A stretch of DNA of 64,000 nucleotides from contig NW_024722158.1 in the NCBI RefSeq assembly GCF_018991925.1, forward strand, positions 682,057 through 746,056. The letters are read 5' to 3'. The notes under the pieces are model-generated. The model ran no database searches. It was not told the DNA's origin and saw only the letters and a list, made by a program, of their open reading frames with translations. Position numbers and translations under genes: made by a program. The DNA is from Homarus americanus (lineage: Eukaryota; Arthropoda; Malacostraca; Decapoda; Nephropidae). Below are positions 1 to 13,799 of the stretch, in pieces; position 1 is the stretch's first letter; each line of letters starts with the position of its first letter.

Positions 1-90
1 ATTCAAAAACAATTTCAACATGTGATATTTTAAGTTTAATTGCTGTAAATAAAGAATATTTTCTTTAAATTAACACTGCACTGCGCTATA

Positions 91-1230
91 CAGTAGAAGT
101 CCAAAAATCCGGACTGCTTGGGGATTGGGTCGGTCCGGATTTTCGGATTTTCCGGAATCTCAGGCAGTACTTTTAAAATTCAAATTTAAGGAGGAATAAA
201 GAAGAGATGAACAGGTACATTTTGATAGTTTATTCATTAGCAAATATAGCATGCTTCATTTATCAAAACGAGCAGTTTTAATGAAAAAGCTGTGAATTCT
301 AGAATTTTATTCTTTGCCTTTTTTATATCATAAATTGTAGACTTTCCAATGCGTATGTTTCCATTAGAACAGTATTGCTCACACCACGTTCTAGTTTCTT
401 AATTATTTCAAGTTTGTCACTCAATTTCAACGTGTTCTTTCTCTTCACACAATGAAGTTTATCTACTTTAGGAGCCATTATTATGGGCTTGTACAGTACT
501 CTGTAAATGGAAAGAATAGGACTCAAAATATTGTTATATTACAGTGGTATTCTATTCATACTGTGCTTGATATAATGCATTCACGGAAATGTAATATTTT
601 TGCTGAAATGACGTACGTATTACAGTGGAAAGTGGGATAAAATCGTGACAAAAACAATGACTTTCGCTTTCTTTCGTTCAAAAGATGTTACCGTAATCGC
701 TTTTCGAATGGTTTAGTTAAAAAACTGTTGTATTACAATAATATTCCTTCCTAATTGACTTGAATAAACACTTGAATGGAAATATACAATATTTTTGTTG
801 AAACTACCCGCATTTCAGTGTAAAGTATCGTAATAATAAATGGTAAACAATTTGCCTTCGGCACTCATGTTTCAGGCACGGCGAGCCTCAGTTTATAGGA
901 CGTAGAGCGTTTTTACTGAAGGTTTTGTTGTTCCATTACCCTCAGAAACGTGGGTCGGCCTATAAACAAGGAATATCATAAATTAACGATTTCTCTGTCA
1001 AAAAATCAGGGTCGACTGATAAACGAGGGGGGGGGTTATAGACGAGTGTATACGGTATGTTGTCACAGTTTGATTGCTCGTTTTAAAGTGGCGACCACGT
1101 GGTCGCTTGTTGTCACTGTGCAGCTGTGGCGCTCACGTATGCGCACATACACACAAAAGCCCGCTAAAAAAAAAAAAATAGTTTTCGAAAAGTCCGGATT
1201 TCTGGCATCCGGATTTTTGGACTTTTACTG
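91..1230 (-). mobile_element. Tigger-A element nested in Tigger-D
   Basis: Inverted termini: left CAGTAGAAGTCCAAAAATCC, right (reverse complement) CAGTAAAAGTCCAAAAATCC, each bordered by TA (89-90 and 1231-1232). Removing the element and one TA gives a junction that matches other D copies (ctgcgctatatatc versus ctgcattatatatt), so this is a precise TA insertion. It holds a broken N-terminal transposase fragment on the minus strand. A stretch near 940-1062 ending in TACGGTA resembles the K-type (GTCGAC-TTATA) end and may be a further small insertion. Confidence 0.85.
290..475 (-). pseudogene. Tigger transposase N-terminal HTH fragment
   Basis: The minus strand from about 475 encodes MAPKVDKLHCVKRKNTLKLS, then a helix-turn-helix of the CENP-B N-terminal type (KLEIIKKLERGVSN). 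A frameshift near 355 moves the rest (IGKSTIYDIKKAKNKIL) into another frame. This is the DNA-binding start of a Tigger/pogo transposase. The catalytic DDD domain is absent, so Tigger-A here is an internally deleted copy. The family assignment rests on the motif pattern LE.G.S......Y.IGKSTIYDIKK, which is characteristic of Tigger/jerky proteins. The fragment cannot make a functional transposase. Confidence 0.8.
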
Positions 1231-1892
1231 TATATCATCAATATGTATAATAAATTTCAAAATTACCAATAATTTCCCTGTAAAAATGGAAAAAAAATGG
1301 TTTATGTTGAAGAGAGTGTGATGCAAGATGTTATCTCCACTGAAAAGACAGAGACTGACGCCTGTATGGTGTGTTGACAGGCTATTTGGCTCGCTAAAAA
1401 CTAGTTTCCCTGTACTTAAATTATATTAAATAATTGTTAAAATGACTAAAAATTTTAATATAAGACTTTTAAAATTATTGAATAGTACAAACTTCTTGAT
1501 ATTTACTAAAATATTAAGGAATTTAAGCCCAAGAACCGATTACTGTATTGGCGGACTAATACGACAGCAAGTGTGCAAGCGAAAACATGTTGAGGGGCGC
1601 TCGTAAGGAATTCGTTAATCGAGGGATTGCTCGTTAACCGAAGTGAAGAATCTTTTGGAAGGTAATTCGTTAATCGAGGCGCTCGCAAACCGAGGGATCA
1701 CTGTACTGGTAAACAAGTGGAACAGCCTGCCTAACACTCGCTGTGCATCACTTAGCTCAACTCCCGTGGCCTGCCGCTTATATTTCCGACTGAAATTCGT
1801 GTTTAGGAAACTTATTTAACATAAAGATTATAATAAAATAGTAAATTCCATCTTGACGGTTTTCGTTGACCCAATCTTCTAAGTAATTTCTA

Positions 1893-2102
1893 GTTCAGGC
1901 CAGTGACAGATGCCGGTCCTTACAGCACATTTTTTCTTGGGTATCTTCTTCGGGGAGGCTTCACTTTTCTTCCAATCACGCACCATCTTTTCATTTGCTC
2001 CATAATTCCTCGCTGCAGTTTGTTGTTTGAAGAGTTTGCAAACTCAACAACTTTCAGCTTGAAACTTGAGTCATATTTCATCCTTTTTGCTGCAGTGGGG
2101 AG
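1893..2102 (-). pseudogene. POGK-like pogo transposase N-terminal fragment
   Basis: On the minus strand, MKYDSSFKLKVVEFANSSNN is followed, after a frameshift near 2010, by NYGANEKMVRDWKKSEASPK and a Lys/Pro-rich tail. The pattern FKLKVVEfA...NN..A...yg..EKMVRdWKK is the Brinker/POGK-type DNA-binding domain found at the start of one branch of pogo transposases. No catalytic part is seen. It probably belongs to the element whose GTCGAC-TTATA end lies at 2788-2903. Confidence 0.7.
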
Positions 2103-2779
2103 CCGTGGGGAAAAGATGTTTTCAGCTGTTTAAAAACTGAATACCGTGAGTGTTAAACAGCTACAACTGGACAAGCAGACATCTACAGTGTTGTCAGGTT
2201 GGCGTGTGGGTAATGAGTGGATGTCAGCAAGAGCATAAAGCCACGATGGTTTAGTAAATTGCCATGTAGGCTTGTTCAGTGTATGGGGGGTCAATAAGCG
2301 GATGACAGTCTAAGTCTAAGCTGTGTGCCGACAGTGTAACTGACCCGTGGTTTCGCAGCCGGCCGCGTGGTGTTGGTGACGCCACTGGCAGTTTGTTTAT
2401 ACTGGCTAAAGCAAATGGCGGATCGTAAGCCAGGCGTACCATAATGTTCTACTATCATACCGTATATAGCGGTACTGTCAAGGTGCTATACTGGTATGCT
2501 GTGTAAACAATAAATATTTTATTGGAGGTGCTGATTTTGGCTAAGTGTTTACCAGAGTTCTTACGAAGATAACTTACTGAAGATTTTTAGCGGTTGCTTC
2601 CTATCCTATGTAGATCCTATTGCCCACTTCCCTTTTTGTATGAACTATACAATATATACAGTACAGTATATCAAATATTGAAAGGTATTATGGTGAGTGT
2701 CTTGATGAAAGTGGCATGACCTTATTACACACTTTCGCCAGGGGCTATATCCACATTTCAGTTCTAGCCTAGCCTATGT

Positions 2780-2903
2780 TTGGGCCTTGGGGGGGGGGGG
2801 TCGACTTATATGGCGAGTATAGGCCTGAACCTGAATTTTGAACTAAAAATCTTGGGGTCGACTTATACACCGGGTCGACTTATACGCTGCAACTTACGGT
2901 ATG
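2780..2903. repeat. Terminus of a K-type pogo element (TATAAGTCGACCC repeats)
   Basis: Repeated motif GGTCGACTTATA at about 2800, 2862 and 2875, ending in TACGGTA near 2901. Sequence starting TACCGTATATAGC near 2458 could be the opposite end of a short copy. A similar but decayed end sits at about 940-1062. Such stacked TATAAGTCGACCC motifs are typical termini of POGK-like pogo elements, and a POGK-like DNA-binding fragment lies at 1893-2102. Exact borders are uncertain. Confidence 0.5.
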
Positions 2904-3560
2904 TTACTCTAGGTAAAGGCTTGGTTTATATAATGTGTTTATCACTGAGCCCGTCACTCTTTCCAAATTAGACTAGAAGTTATGAATTTCTTCTATATGT
3001 ATTTTGATCTTGCGCCTGGCAACAAGAGCCTGGGAGTGAGTGACCACTAGTTAGAGCGTCGTCTGCTGCTGTAGCTCTCCTCGCCCCCTGCCATATTTCA
3101 CTGGATGTACTGTTCTTATTAGTTATTACTGATATACAGGTATTAGTATGTAATAGTGATTAATCATGGCATTGCTGTAACCACCTGGCTACTGGGCCAA
3201 GCTGTGAGGTGTTATTGTTGTTATTCAACTCGTATTTTTGGGTAGATAGACTTAACTTTCTTCATTTATTTTTAATTGGTTACATGCCCACACCATGCAA
3301 CATAAATATTGTGAAAAAAGTGAAAGTAATAATTGTCCTAAGGGCAAACACATACGGGAGGAGCGATCAGAGTGTAGGGGTGGGGAGCGTAGCTAGGGAG
3401 TCAGCGTCCCAGCTGATCTTCGTTTCTATGGTGAAGCAGGGAGTGTATGCAAATGGCCACTGTGTTAAACTTTCATTTACTGGTTTGGCAATACAGTATT
3501 TTTTGTTGTGACTTATTTATTGGTATTATTTTTATTTATTCCTCACATTTATTGGTACTG
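2904..3560. other. Unassigned sequence
   Basis: Mostly AT-rich with no motif, splice-bounded ORF or terminal repeat I can support. A short ORF at 3209-3511 has no recognisable domain. A phrase near 3290-3350 (acatgc..., tgtcctaagggcaaa) recurs loosely near 13560-13590, so this is probably old repeat sequence. Confidence 0.4.
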
Positions 3561-3564
3561 TAAA

Positions 3565-3715
3565 CAGTAATATCTCTGGAATCCCTCAAACCCGGAAATC
3601 TCCGATAGCTGGAATTGAAATTTGCTCGGAAAATCATTCTCAAAGCCGTAAATTTTCCCTAATTTCCAGCTTTAGGAACAAATTTTCCGAGTTTGAAAAT
3701 CGAGAGAATTTTTTT
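3565..3715. repeat. CCGGAAA-rich palindromic repeat M, copy 1
   Basis: Contains CTCGGAAAATCATT, AATTTTCC and TTTTCCGAG motifs in opposing orientations. Related copies lie at 23515-23650 and, inverted, at 54690-54830. It could be the end of another TA-target DNA transposon (it begins after cagtaatatctctgg), but I cannot identify a matched terminus. Confidence 0.55.
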
Positions 3716-4139
3716 TTAAATGTCTTGAATAAATATGAAAGTTAATTTTTTTATTTTTTTTGGGTGGGGGATTAGTGGTCTCATTACTGACCTTCTGATG
3801 GAATGTCACGTCACCCTTTCTTGGGTGGGGGGATTAGTGGGTCTCATGACCTGAAGATGTCTTGAACAAACACAAAACCTAAAGTATTTTTAGAGAGATT
3901 GTGATAAGTATAAGTATAAATGAGCAAAGTTGTATCTCTTGAACATTACGTTACATAACATTTTAAAATATGGGGTGAGAAAGCTGAAAGGTGTGAGTAA
4001 TTAGAGAGATGGAGTGGAAAGGAGTGGTAACATGCACCAGTGATGCCGAGCGATAACCTCCTCAACAGCTGATCTTTTAATTCACCTCCAAGCAGTCACA
4101 CAACAAGACCCTCACTGGATGCTAGTTGTCTTAATTCCT

Positions 4140-4192
4140 CTGTGTGTGTGCGCGTGCATGCATGCATGCGTGTGCGTGCTTGCTTGCTTGCC
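4140..4192. repeat. GT/GCAT/GCTT microsatellite
   Basis: Short impure tract: TG repeats followed by CATG and TTGC repeats. The inverted partner at 54205-54262 is CGCA then CA repeats. It lies inside the duplication, so the two have diverged in repeat type since copying. Confidence 0.8.
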
Positions 4193-4429
4193 GAGCACAT
4201 TGTTCAGGAGTCAGGAGGTGAGGTGACATGCCAAGACTCTTACACACATTAACAGCACTACTAAACCATTGTCTTATAACATTTTACATTATAATTTATA
4301 TTTTAAAATTAATTGATACATGATGGCTCAACTTTTACACTTAGACAACTGATCAATGAATAAACCAGGGAATATGGAGACTCATTATACATTAGTGATG
4401 TCACAAAGCTTTGAACCTTTATTCAAATG

Positions 4430-4525
4430 TACTAAGTTTATACTCAAATTAATTGCTATCTTACAAGAATTTCAGCAATGCAAGTTATATTCTCCTAAGT
4501 CAAGTCGGTGAAATTTTATAAGCAA
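4430..4525. repeat. Half foldback unit
   Basis: One arm only of the foldback module common later in the window (attcaaattaat..gctatct..agaatt.cagcaatgcaa..tatatt). A second half unit in the same orientation lies just after the (TG)n tract at 9680-9770, so the LINE plus microsatellite is bracketed by two direct half units. Confidence 0.6.
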
Positions 4526-4559
4526 AAAATTTAAACCCGTCTGTCTGGAGTATGCTGTC

Positions 4560-7500
4560 AAAAACCCCCTCCCCAGCCAGAGGGAGAAGGGTCTATTGGG
4601 GGTAAAGGTGACTGCCACACCCTCCCCCCCAAATGGCTCTTTGTGTGTGTGTGTGTGTCACACACAGGGTTGTGAAATGTGTCTAGTGTAGCAGCATTAT
4701 TTTAGTGTTATGGTGCATGCACTGCTTGCTTTCTCTTGCTTTCAGCTGCCGCCGCTGGCTAGCCCTCGTGGCGAACAGGGAAGCAACTTGCATAAGTCTT
4801 CCCCTGTCAGGACACAGCCTCCTCACCATCAAGACTCTTGCTGTGCCTCCTCGTGGCAACACACGGTAACTGAGTGCCTCATGGGTCCAGTCTAGACCAG
4901 CAGTGGATCTTGGAGTAGCAGTAGGCCCCAGAGGGGTGGCGCAGAGGCCCACTGCCATGCGGACATGCTCTGGCGCCTACCAGCCATTGTCCCGCTGCCT
5001 TGCAGATTAACCTTGGTAGATATAAGGCAACAGGAGTAAACCCCGAACGAAAGATCTGCGGTGGAGCCCCGCATCAGGCAGACATGCTTACAGAGCTCCA
5101 ACAAGAGCCCAACGGCGGTGTAAGCAGAAGAGGTGACCGCCATGGGAACCCAACGACTACACCGGCGGACGAAGGCAATGCCTGATGGACAGTCTACTAA
5201 GGCAAAACCCAACAAACTGGGCTATCAGCAGTCCATTGCAACTCTCCCTCTCCCCAGTTGTTGCAACTCTTGCACCACTGGATCAGGAAAAGGGAGAGCC
5301 AAGATGTGTGGTTGCAGCCTGCGCTCTTACCTCACCACATAAATCAACTCACATGCAGCCATCACTCAGCTCATCATACCTCTCATAATCATCATCAAAC
5401 CCCTATACCCCCAAAAGTCCTATGGCGAGGGACGAGTGGCGACGGGGACAGGCAGAGATGACTGCCAGGAGTTTCTAGTCACAACTCTGCACATGGACAG
5501 CACAGATAAGATGGTCGTTTATGCACCGGGATCTAGACAGCAGTGCAATCCGGTCCTGTCTGTGCTACTGAGCAGCCCTTACGAGGAGCCACTCTGCTCA
5601 CTCCACATAGGGAGGGGGCTAGAAAAGGTGACCTAAACATAGCCTGCCTAAAAACCCAACCTGACTGGGCAACCACACCCAGTAAGGTCATCCTTATGCG
5701 GTCGAAAACACTGTCAAATTTCACAGATACAAACAAAAACAAACTATACAACCTCTTATGGTTGCTGCATGGAATGTCAGGACCCTTCTGAACACTGGCA
5801 CAAATGAGCATCCTGAAAGAAGAACTGCCCTTGTGGCAAAAGAGCCTGCTAGGTATAACATCAACATAGCAGCCATTAGTGAGTCCCGGCTCCCAGACGA
5901 GGGTCAACTCACAGAACGGGGGTCTGGCTATACCTTCTTCTGGAAGGGTAAGTTTGCTGCAGAGAGAAACCACATTTATGGAGTTGGCTTTACCTCCACC
6001 AACTCATCCTACACAGGCTAACTGAAATGCCTATTGGGATCAATGAGCGCCTCATAACGCTTTGAGTCCCACTCAATCACTCAAGTCATGCCTTTTTCAT
6101 CAGAGCATACGTCCCGACACTGGATGCAGAGGATGACATCAAGAAGGCCTTTTATACCGACCTTGACAGAGTGCTAACCTGCCAAAGTTGGCAGAGATGC
6201 TAACATTTGGCAAAGAACCATAGGGCCTACTCCTCCTCAGCAAATGTGCTGCGCACAACCTCACTATCACCAATACCTTATTTTGGCATGCCGACAAGTT
6301 CAAGGGTTCGTGGCAACACCCACAATTCAAACACTGGCATCTCATTGACTACATCATTGTCAGAGAAAAAGATCGCCAAGATGTCCTCATCACCAGTGCC
6401 ATGCGTGGCTCAGACCACTGCGACACTTATTATCGACTTGTCAGAGCCAAACTATCACTTCAATTCGCCCCAAAACGGCGAATGCAGCAAGCCTCCAGAA
6501 GAGGTTTTAATACTAAGCTTCTGGAGGATCCAGCGGTAGCACAAGCTTTCAGAGAGCAGCTCGAACATTGGCTTATAAACAAACCAACAGCAAACAACGT
6601 AAATCCCACTGCTGAATGGAATACTTTGAACACTGTTATGACAAAAACCAGCAGAAAGACCCTCGGCCAGATCAAAAGAATACACCAGGACTGGTTTGAT
6701 GAAAATGACCCAGCAATCAAAGTACTCATCGATGATAAACGTGCTGCTTTTACTGACTGGCAAAACAACCCTTAGTCTCGGACCAAAGCTGTTACCTTCT
6801 GGAAGAAGAATGCGGCAGCCCAGCGGGAGCTTCGTAATCTAAAGAACAACTGGCTTAAAAATAAAGCATGTGAAGCACAAAAACATGCAGATCACCACAA
6901 GATGCGTGAATTTTTCAATTCCATTAAAACATTTTATGGGCCAATCACTCGTGGCGCAGCCCCCCTCCGCTCATCTGACGGTAACTTCATAATTAAAGAC
7001 GGTGAAATCCTCCTTCAGCGCTGGAAAGAGCAATACCATTCATTGCTTAACTGAGTTCACCGATGTGGATGTCCTGAGTACCCAGCAGGTCCCTCAGCAT
7101 CCAGAGCTGACCCACCTCAGCTATCCTCCATCCCTGATGGAGCCCTAGCCGAGGTGTATAAAGCAGGAGGACCTCTGCTTACCAGCCATCTCCACTCTTT
7201 CCTGGGTAATATATGGGAAAAGGAGGAAATCCCCCAGGCTCTTAAAGATGCCTCCATTGTCAATATTTATAAGAACAAGTGAGACCGGTTGGACTGTGGC
7301 AACTACCGTGGGATCTCGCTGCTCTCTGTAGCTGGCAAGATTATCGCCCGAGTCCTCCTAAACAAACTTCTTCCCGAAGCGGAAAACTTCCTCCCAGAAT
7401 CTCACTGTAGTTTATAGACCATCACGTGGCACCACTGACATGATCTTTGCTGCCCGTCAGATACAGGAAAAGTGCAGAGAACAGCGTCGTGGCCAGTACA

Positions 7501-8910
7501 TGGCTTTCATCGATCTAACCAAGGCCTTCGACTTGGTCTACAGGGAAGCCCTCTGGTGGACTTAGCCATGTTGGCTGCTCACCAAAATTCATCTCCATTG
7601 TGAGGCAACTCCACGATGGCATGAACGGCAGTGTCCTGCACAACGGCACCCAGTCAGAGTTCTTCCCCATCCATACAGGGGTTAAACAAGGATGTTTACT
7701 GGCATCAACTCTCTTTTCCATTTTCTTGGCTGCCTTCCTTACTCGTGCCAGTGCCAATTTAGCCAGCGGGGTGGACATCGAGTACTGGGTGAAGGGGGGT
7801 CTTTTCAACATAAGACGACTCCAGGCAAGAACAAAGGTGTCGGCAGCTTCCATTACTGAACTCAATTAAATTAAATAAGGGAGTAAACTTCAGTATGCAG
7901 ATGACCTCACCCTTGTTGCTCACACTGAACACAACTTACAGGAGATCCTGAACACCTACACAGATGCGTATGCACACTTCGGCCTTGATTTGAATGTATG
8001 TAAGACTCAGATTCTCTTTCAGCCTGCCCCTGGTTTAGCCACACCTCCACCATCCATACAGCTTAACAGTACTACCCTCTCTAATGTTACCCTTTTTTGG
8101 TATCTGCTCCCACCTGTCCACCACCGCAGACATTGATGAAGAGATTCAGCATTGGATCAGATGTGCATCTCAAGCCTTTGGCAGACTCCGAAATCGTGTC
8201 TTCAGTTGTAGGGAGCTGAAATTATTTTCAAAGTTGCACGTATATCGAGCAATGGTCCTCCCCACCCTGCTATATGGCAGCGAGACATGGGTCACATACA
8301 GGAGGCACCTCAAGGCACTTGAAAACTTTCACCAACGTAGTCTACGTTCCATCCTTCGAGTTTGCTAGGAAGACAAGTGGACAAATGCCAGTATTCTTGC
8401 TGGTACCAACTGTAGGATCATCGAAGCTGCCATTATCCATGAACAACTACGCTGGACTGGCCATGTTACCCGCATGGACGACAGTAGACTGCTAAAGCAG
8501 CTACATTACAGTCACCTAACGAGTAGTAACATAATTCCAGCGGGCAATTGAAAAGGTATAAGGATAGTCTTAAGACAAACCTGAAAAGGTGCCAAATCGA
8601 CCCCCTCACCTGGGAGTCGATTACTCCACATCGTAACTCTTGGAGGAGCACCACACTAGAAGTTGTCAACACTTTCGATTCAGCCCGACTGCAAACAGAG
8701 GCAGACAAGCACCAACAGCGGAAAGACGCTGCCACTGCCCCTCCCGCACTAGATGCAGCCCTCCACATGTGCAACGAATGTGGATGACCTTGCCGGTCCC
8801 GTATCAGCCTCTTTAGTCACTTCAGAACTCACCAGCGTAGGTGACATCCCTAATAACTCGTATCATTGCTGGATGATTGTCATACTCGATTCCGAGTGAC
8901 AGCAAAGTAT
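4560..8910 (+). mobile_element. LINE with AP-endonuclease, reverse transcriptase and C-terminal zinc finger
   Basis: A non-LTR retrotransposon on the plus strand. From about 4560 to 5750 lies a poorly coding leader that also appears in arm 2. The protein part runs 5758-8840. The sequence stays LINE-like to about 8905 (GATGATTGTCATACTCGATT then CGAGTGACAGCAAAG) and then runs directly into a (TG)n tract, as if the 3-prime tail had seeded the microsatellite. There is no LTR. The clade is not certain: the endonuclease style is RTE/Rex-like. Confidence 0.85.
5758..8840 (+). pseudogene. LINE endonuclease/reverse transcriptase, disabled
   Basis: Endonuclease start at 5758: WNVRTLLNTGTNEHPERRTA, then ISESRLPDEGQLTERGSGYT, a typical AP-endonuclease-like N-terminus, ending at a stop near 6020. 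The coding resumes in other frames (DYIIVREKDRQDVL... near 6345, MRGSDHCDTYYRLV at 6401) to a stop at 6773. RT block: GNYRGISLLSVAGKI near 7300, KAFDLVYREALW near 7522, GVKQGCLLASTLFSIF near 7680, YADD at 7894-7905. A short insertion with stops sits just before YADD (about 7864-7888). YGSETWVTYRRHL follows near 8274. A C2H2-like finger (C..CG.PC.SRISLFSHFRTH) closes the protein at 8767-8835 with one stop inside it. At least five stops or frameshifts make it non-functional. In life it would nick DNA and copy its own RNA into the nick. Confidence 0.85.
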
Positions 8911-8913
8911 TAG

Positions 8914-10925
<2,012 letters not shown>

Positions 10926-10929
10926 CCAA

Positions 10930-12362
10930 TCAGTGGTGAAGATAAAAGAAACAGTTCTGTTCATGCCTGTATCATATAGAGCTATGAGCCAATCAGTGGT
11001 GAAGATAAAAGAAACAGTTCTGTTCACGCCTGTATCATATAGAGCTATGAGCCGATCATTGGTGAAGATAAAAGAAACAGTTCTGTTCACGCCTGTATCA
11101 TATAGAGCTATGAGCCGATCATTGGTGAAGATAAAAGAAACAGTTCTGTTCACGCCTGTATCATATAGAGCTATGAGCCGATCATTGGTGAAGATAAAAG
11201 AAACAGTTCTGTTCATGCCTCTATCATATAGAGCTATGAGCAAATCAGTGGTGAAGATAAAAGAAACAGTTCTGTTCACGCCTGTATCATATAGAGCTAT
11301 GAGCCGATCATTGGTGAAGATAAAAGAAACAGTTCTGTTCATGCCTGTATCATATAGAGCTATGAGCCAATCAGTGGTGAAGATAAAAGAAACAGTTCTG
11401 TTCACGCCTGTATCATATAGCGCTACGAGCCGATCATTGGTGAAGATAAAAGAAACAGTTCTGTTCACGCCTGTATCATATAGAGCTATGAGCCGATCAT
11501 TGGTGAAGATAAAAGAAACAGTTCTGTTCACGCCTGTATCATATAGAGCTATGAGCCGATCATTGGTGAAGATAAAAGAAACAGTTCTGTTCACGCCTGT
11601 ATCATATAGAGCTACGAACCGATCAGTGGTGAAGATAAAAGAAACAGTTCTGTTCACGCCTGTATCATATAGAGCTATGAGCCGATCAGTGGTGAAGATA
11701 AAAGAAACAGTTCTGTTCACGCCTGTATCATATAGAGCTATGAGCCGATCAGTGGTGAAGATAAAAGAAACAGTTCTGTTCACGCCTGTATCATATAGAG
11801 CTATGAGCCGATCATTGGTGAAGATAAAAGAAACAGTTCTGTTCATGCCTGTATCATATAGAGCTATGAGCCAATCAGTGGTGAAGATAAAAGAAACAGT
11901 TCTGTTCACGCCTGTATCATATAGCGCTACGAGCCGATCATTGGTGAAGATAAAAGAAACAGTTCTGTTCACGCCTGTATCATATAGAGCTATGAGCCGA
12001 TCATTGGTGAAGATAAAAGAAACAGTTCTGTTCACGCCTGTATCATATAGAGCTACGAACCGATCAGTGGTGAAGATAAAAGAAACAGTTCTGTTCATGC
12101 CTGTATCATATAGAGCTATGAGCCAATCAGTGGTGAAGATAAAAGAAACAGTTCTGTTCGCGCCTGTATCATATAGAGCTACGAACCGATCAGTGGTGAA
12201 GATAAAAGAAACAGTTCTGTTCACGCCTGTATCATATAGAGCTACGAACCGATCAGTGGTGAAGATAAAAGAAACAGTTCTGTTCATGCCTGTATCATAT
12301 AGAGCTACGAACCGATCATTGGTGAAGATAAAAGAAACAGTTCTGTTCATGCCTGTATCATA
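10930..12362. repeat. 63-bp minisatellite, about 22.7 copies
   Basis: The unit of 63 bases carries the core words GAAGATAAAAGAAACAGTTC, CCTGTATCATATAGAGCTA and a variable GAGCC(A/G)ATCA(G/T)TGG segment. Because 63 is a multiple of three, both strands stay open for 488 and 530 codons. I treat neither as a gene: the minus frame starts inside a Tigger-D terminus and there is no splice or domain evidence. Variants differ mostly by CG/TG/CA changes. Two blocks of units show the same order of variants, offset by eight units. Tigger-D is inserted in the last unit at 12365. Confidence 0.95.
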
Positions 12363-12364
12363 TA

Positions 12365-13490
12365 CAGTGGTCCCTCGGTTAATGAATTGCCTTCCATAAG
12401 AATCTTTAATTCGGTTAATGAAAAAATTTTTGATTAACGAAATCCTTACGAAAATCACGTTTTGTTTTGAACATCAGCTGATAAGCTGAGGAGGTACTCA
12501 GCCAATTCAGAAATATCTCTTCTATGTTTACATTCGTTTCCAATGCAGTAAATATCAAGAAAATTGTGCTCTTTAATATTTGTGCATTTTTTTATACTGT
12601 ACAGTACAGTGACCCTCCGTTAACGAACTCAATCCGTTCCAGAAGGTCGTTCGTTAACCGAAAAGTTCGTTAACCGAAACCATTGTTTCAATGGGTTTTT
12701 GGGTAATTGGTTCCAGCTCACTGAAAATTTCCTAAATTCAACAAAAATGGTAGAAAAGTTCACTTACTTTGAGGTGTGTATGTAGAAGGCTCCTGGATGA
12801 TGATGATGATGGGATTTAGAATGGGGATGGAGGAGAAGGAAGAAGAGAAGGCATTGGGGTGGAAGAGAAGTCACCCCTTGGTGCCATTTCACCCATAAAA
12901 TTTTAGCTCTCTTGGTGTAATTCAAGATTATTTTCTTTAAATCAACACTGCACTGCATTATATATTGTCAATATGTAAAATATATTTCAAAATGACCAAT
13001 AATTTGCTTGGAAACACAGAAAAAAAGCGTTTAGTTGAAGAAAGTCTCAAGCAAGATGTTACCTCCAGTGAAAACAGAGAGAGACTAACTCCTGTTTGCT
13101 GTGTTAAGAGGCTGGATGCCGCGCATTAAACTAGTCACTTTACCTTCAATTATGTTCAATAATTGTTAAAATGACTAAAAAATTGAATATTAAACTTTTA
13201 AAATTATTGAATAGTATAAACTTCTTGATATTTACTAAAATAGTAAGGAATTTAAGCCCTAGAACCGATTAATGTATTGGCGGACTGATACTAAAGCTGG
13301 TTGCCTGGTCAGTGCAAGCGAAAACATGTTGAGGTCGGTTCGTAAGAACTTCGTTAACCGAATATTTTTTCGTTAACCGAATTGAAGATCCTTATGGAAG
13401 GCAGTTCGTTAATCGAAATTACGTTAACCGAGGTGTTCGTTAAACGAGGGGTCATTGTATTAATATTATTGGTCATTCTAAAATATAGCC
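12365..13490. mobile_element. Tigger-D, truncated, inserted in the minisatellite
   Basis: Terminus CAGTGGTCCCTCGGTTAATG at 12365 preceded by TA inside the repeat word tcaTATAgag. Body 12365-12604 matches the reverse of 59800-60026. It is split by another D copy (12607-13457) and resumes at about 13460 (ttaatattattggtcatt), then fades near 13490. No coding seen. Confidence 0.75.
12607..13457. mobile_element. Tigger-D, inserted into another Tigger-D
   Basis: Termini CAGTGACCCTCCGTTAACGA and, in reverse complement, CAATGACCCCTCGTTTAACG, bordered by TA at 12605-12606 and 13458-13459. The body has the standard D order: CAATCCGTTCC, a GATGATGATGATG run, the TTTAAATCAACACTGCACTG block and GTATTGGCGGACT. 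About 850 bp, non-coding. Confidence 0.85.
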
Positions 13491-13798
13491 ATCCAAGTTC
13501 TGTCAACTATTATTTTTGGCTCATATATGTAACTTTATTCATTTATTGAAACTCATTTACATGCACACACTGTCCTAAGGGCAAAGCTGAACTGTACATG
13601 TAATCAGAATAATGTACAAAATGATTACAAGTACTAAAATTTTTGTCTTGTGCAAACTATGGCATGTTTACATTCAAATTAATCACTATCTTATAAGAAT
13701 ACCAGCAATGCAAATTAAATTCACCCCGGTCACTTCTATTAAATTTTATAAGCAAAAAATAAAAACACAATCTAAAGGACATAAATGAACAATTAAAT
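13490..13798. other. Unassigned, with one half foldback unit
   Basis: 13655-13765 carries one foldback arm (acattcaaattaatcactatctt..ccagcaatgcaa). The rest shows nothing I can assign. Confidence 0.45.
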
Positions 13799-13799
13799 A

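Larger units (their letters stand above)
1..1703. mobile_element. Tigger-D element (host copy), left part outside window
   Basis: The right terminus at about 1660-1703 reads toward the outside as CAGTGATCCCTCGGTTTGCG, a decayed form of the Tigger-D terminal repeat CAGTGGTCCCTCGGTTAACG seen many times in this window, and is followed by a TA. Internal sequence at 1-90 and 1231-1500 aligns by eye with other D copies (for example 12900-13250 and 58780-59120). No transposase coding is visible, so it is a non-autonomous copy. Tigger-A is inserted in it at 91-1230. Confidence 0.8.
3565..8245 (+). repeat. Inverted segmental duplication, arm 1
   Basis: This block reappears in reverse complement at about 50735-54830. 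The match covers, in order, a CCGGAAAT-rich palindromic repeat (3565-3715), about 700 bp of otherwise unassigned sequence, a half foldback unit (4430-4520) and the LINE. By eye the non-LINE flank is about 95 percent identical (for example 4210-4400 versus 53950-54170). The LINE part is more diverged, and arm 2 lacks the segment corresponding to about 7065-7970. Two arms some 45 kb apart in opposite orientation. Confidence 0.8.

Noticed and set aside
5533..5973. 146-codon minus frame opposite the LINE endonuclease
   Set aside because: Shadow of the plus-strand endonuclease; the matching shadow appears in arm 2 at 52163-52639.
10930..12362. CRISPR-like regular array
   Set aside because: Units are tandem with no unique spacers, and the context is eukaryotic.
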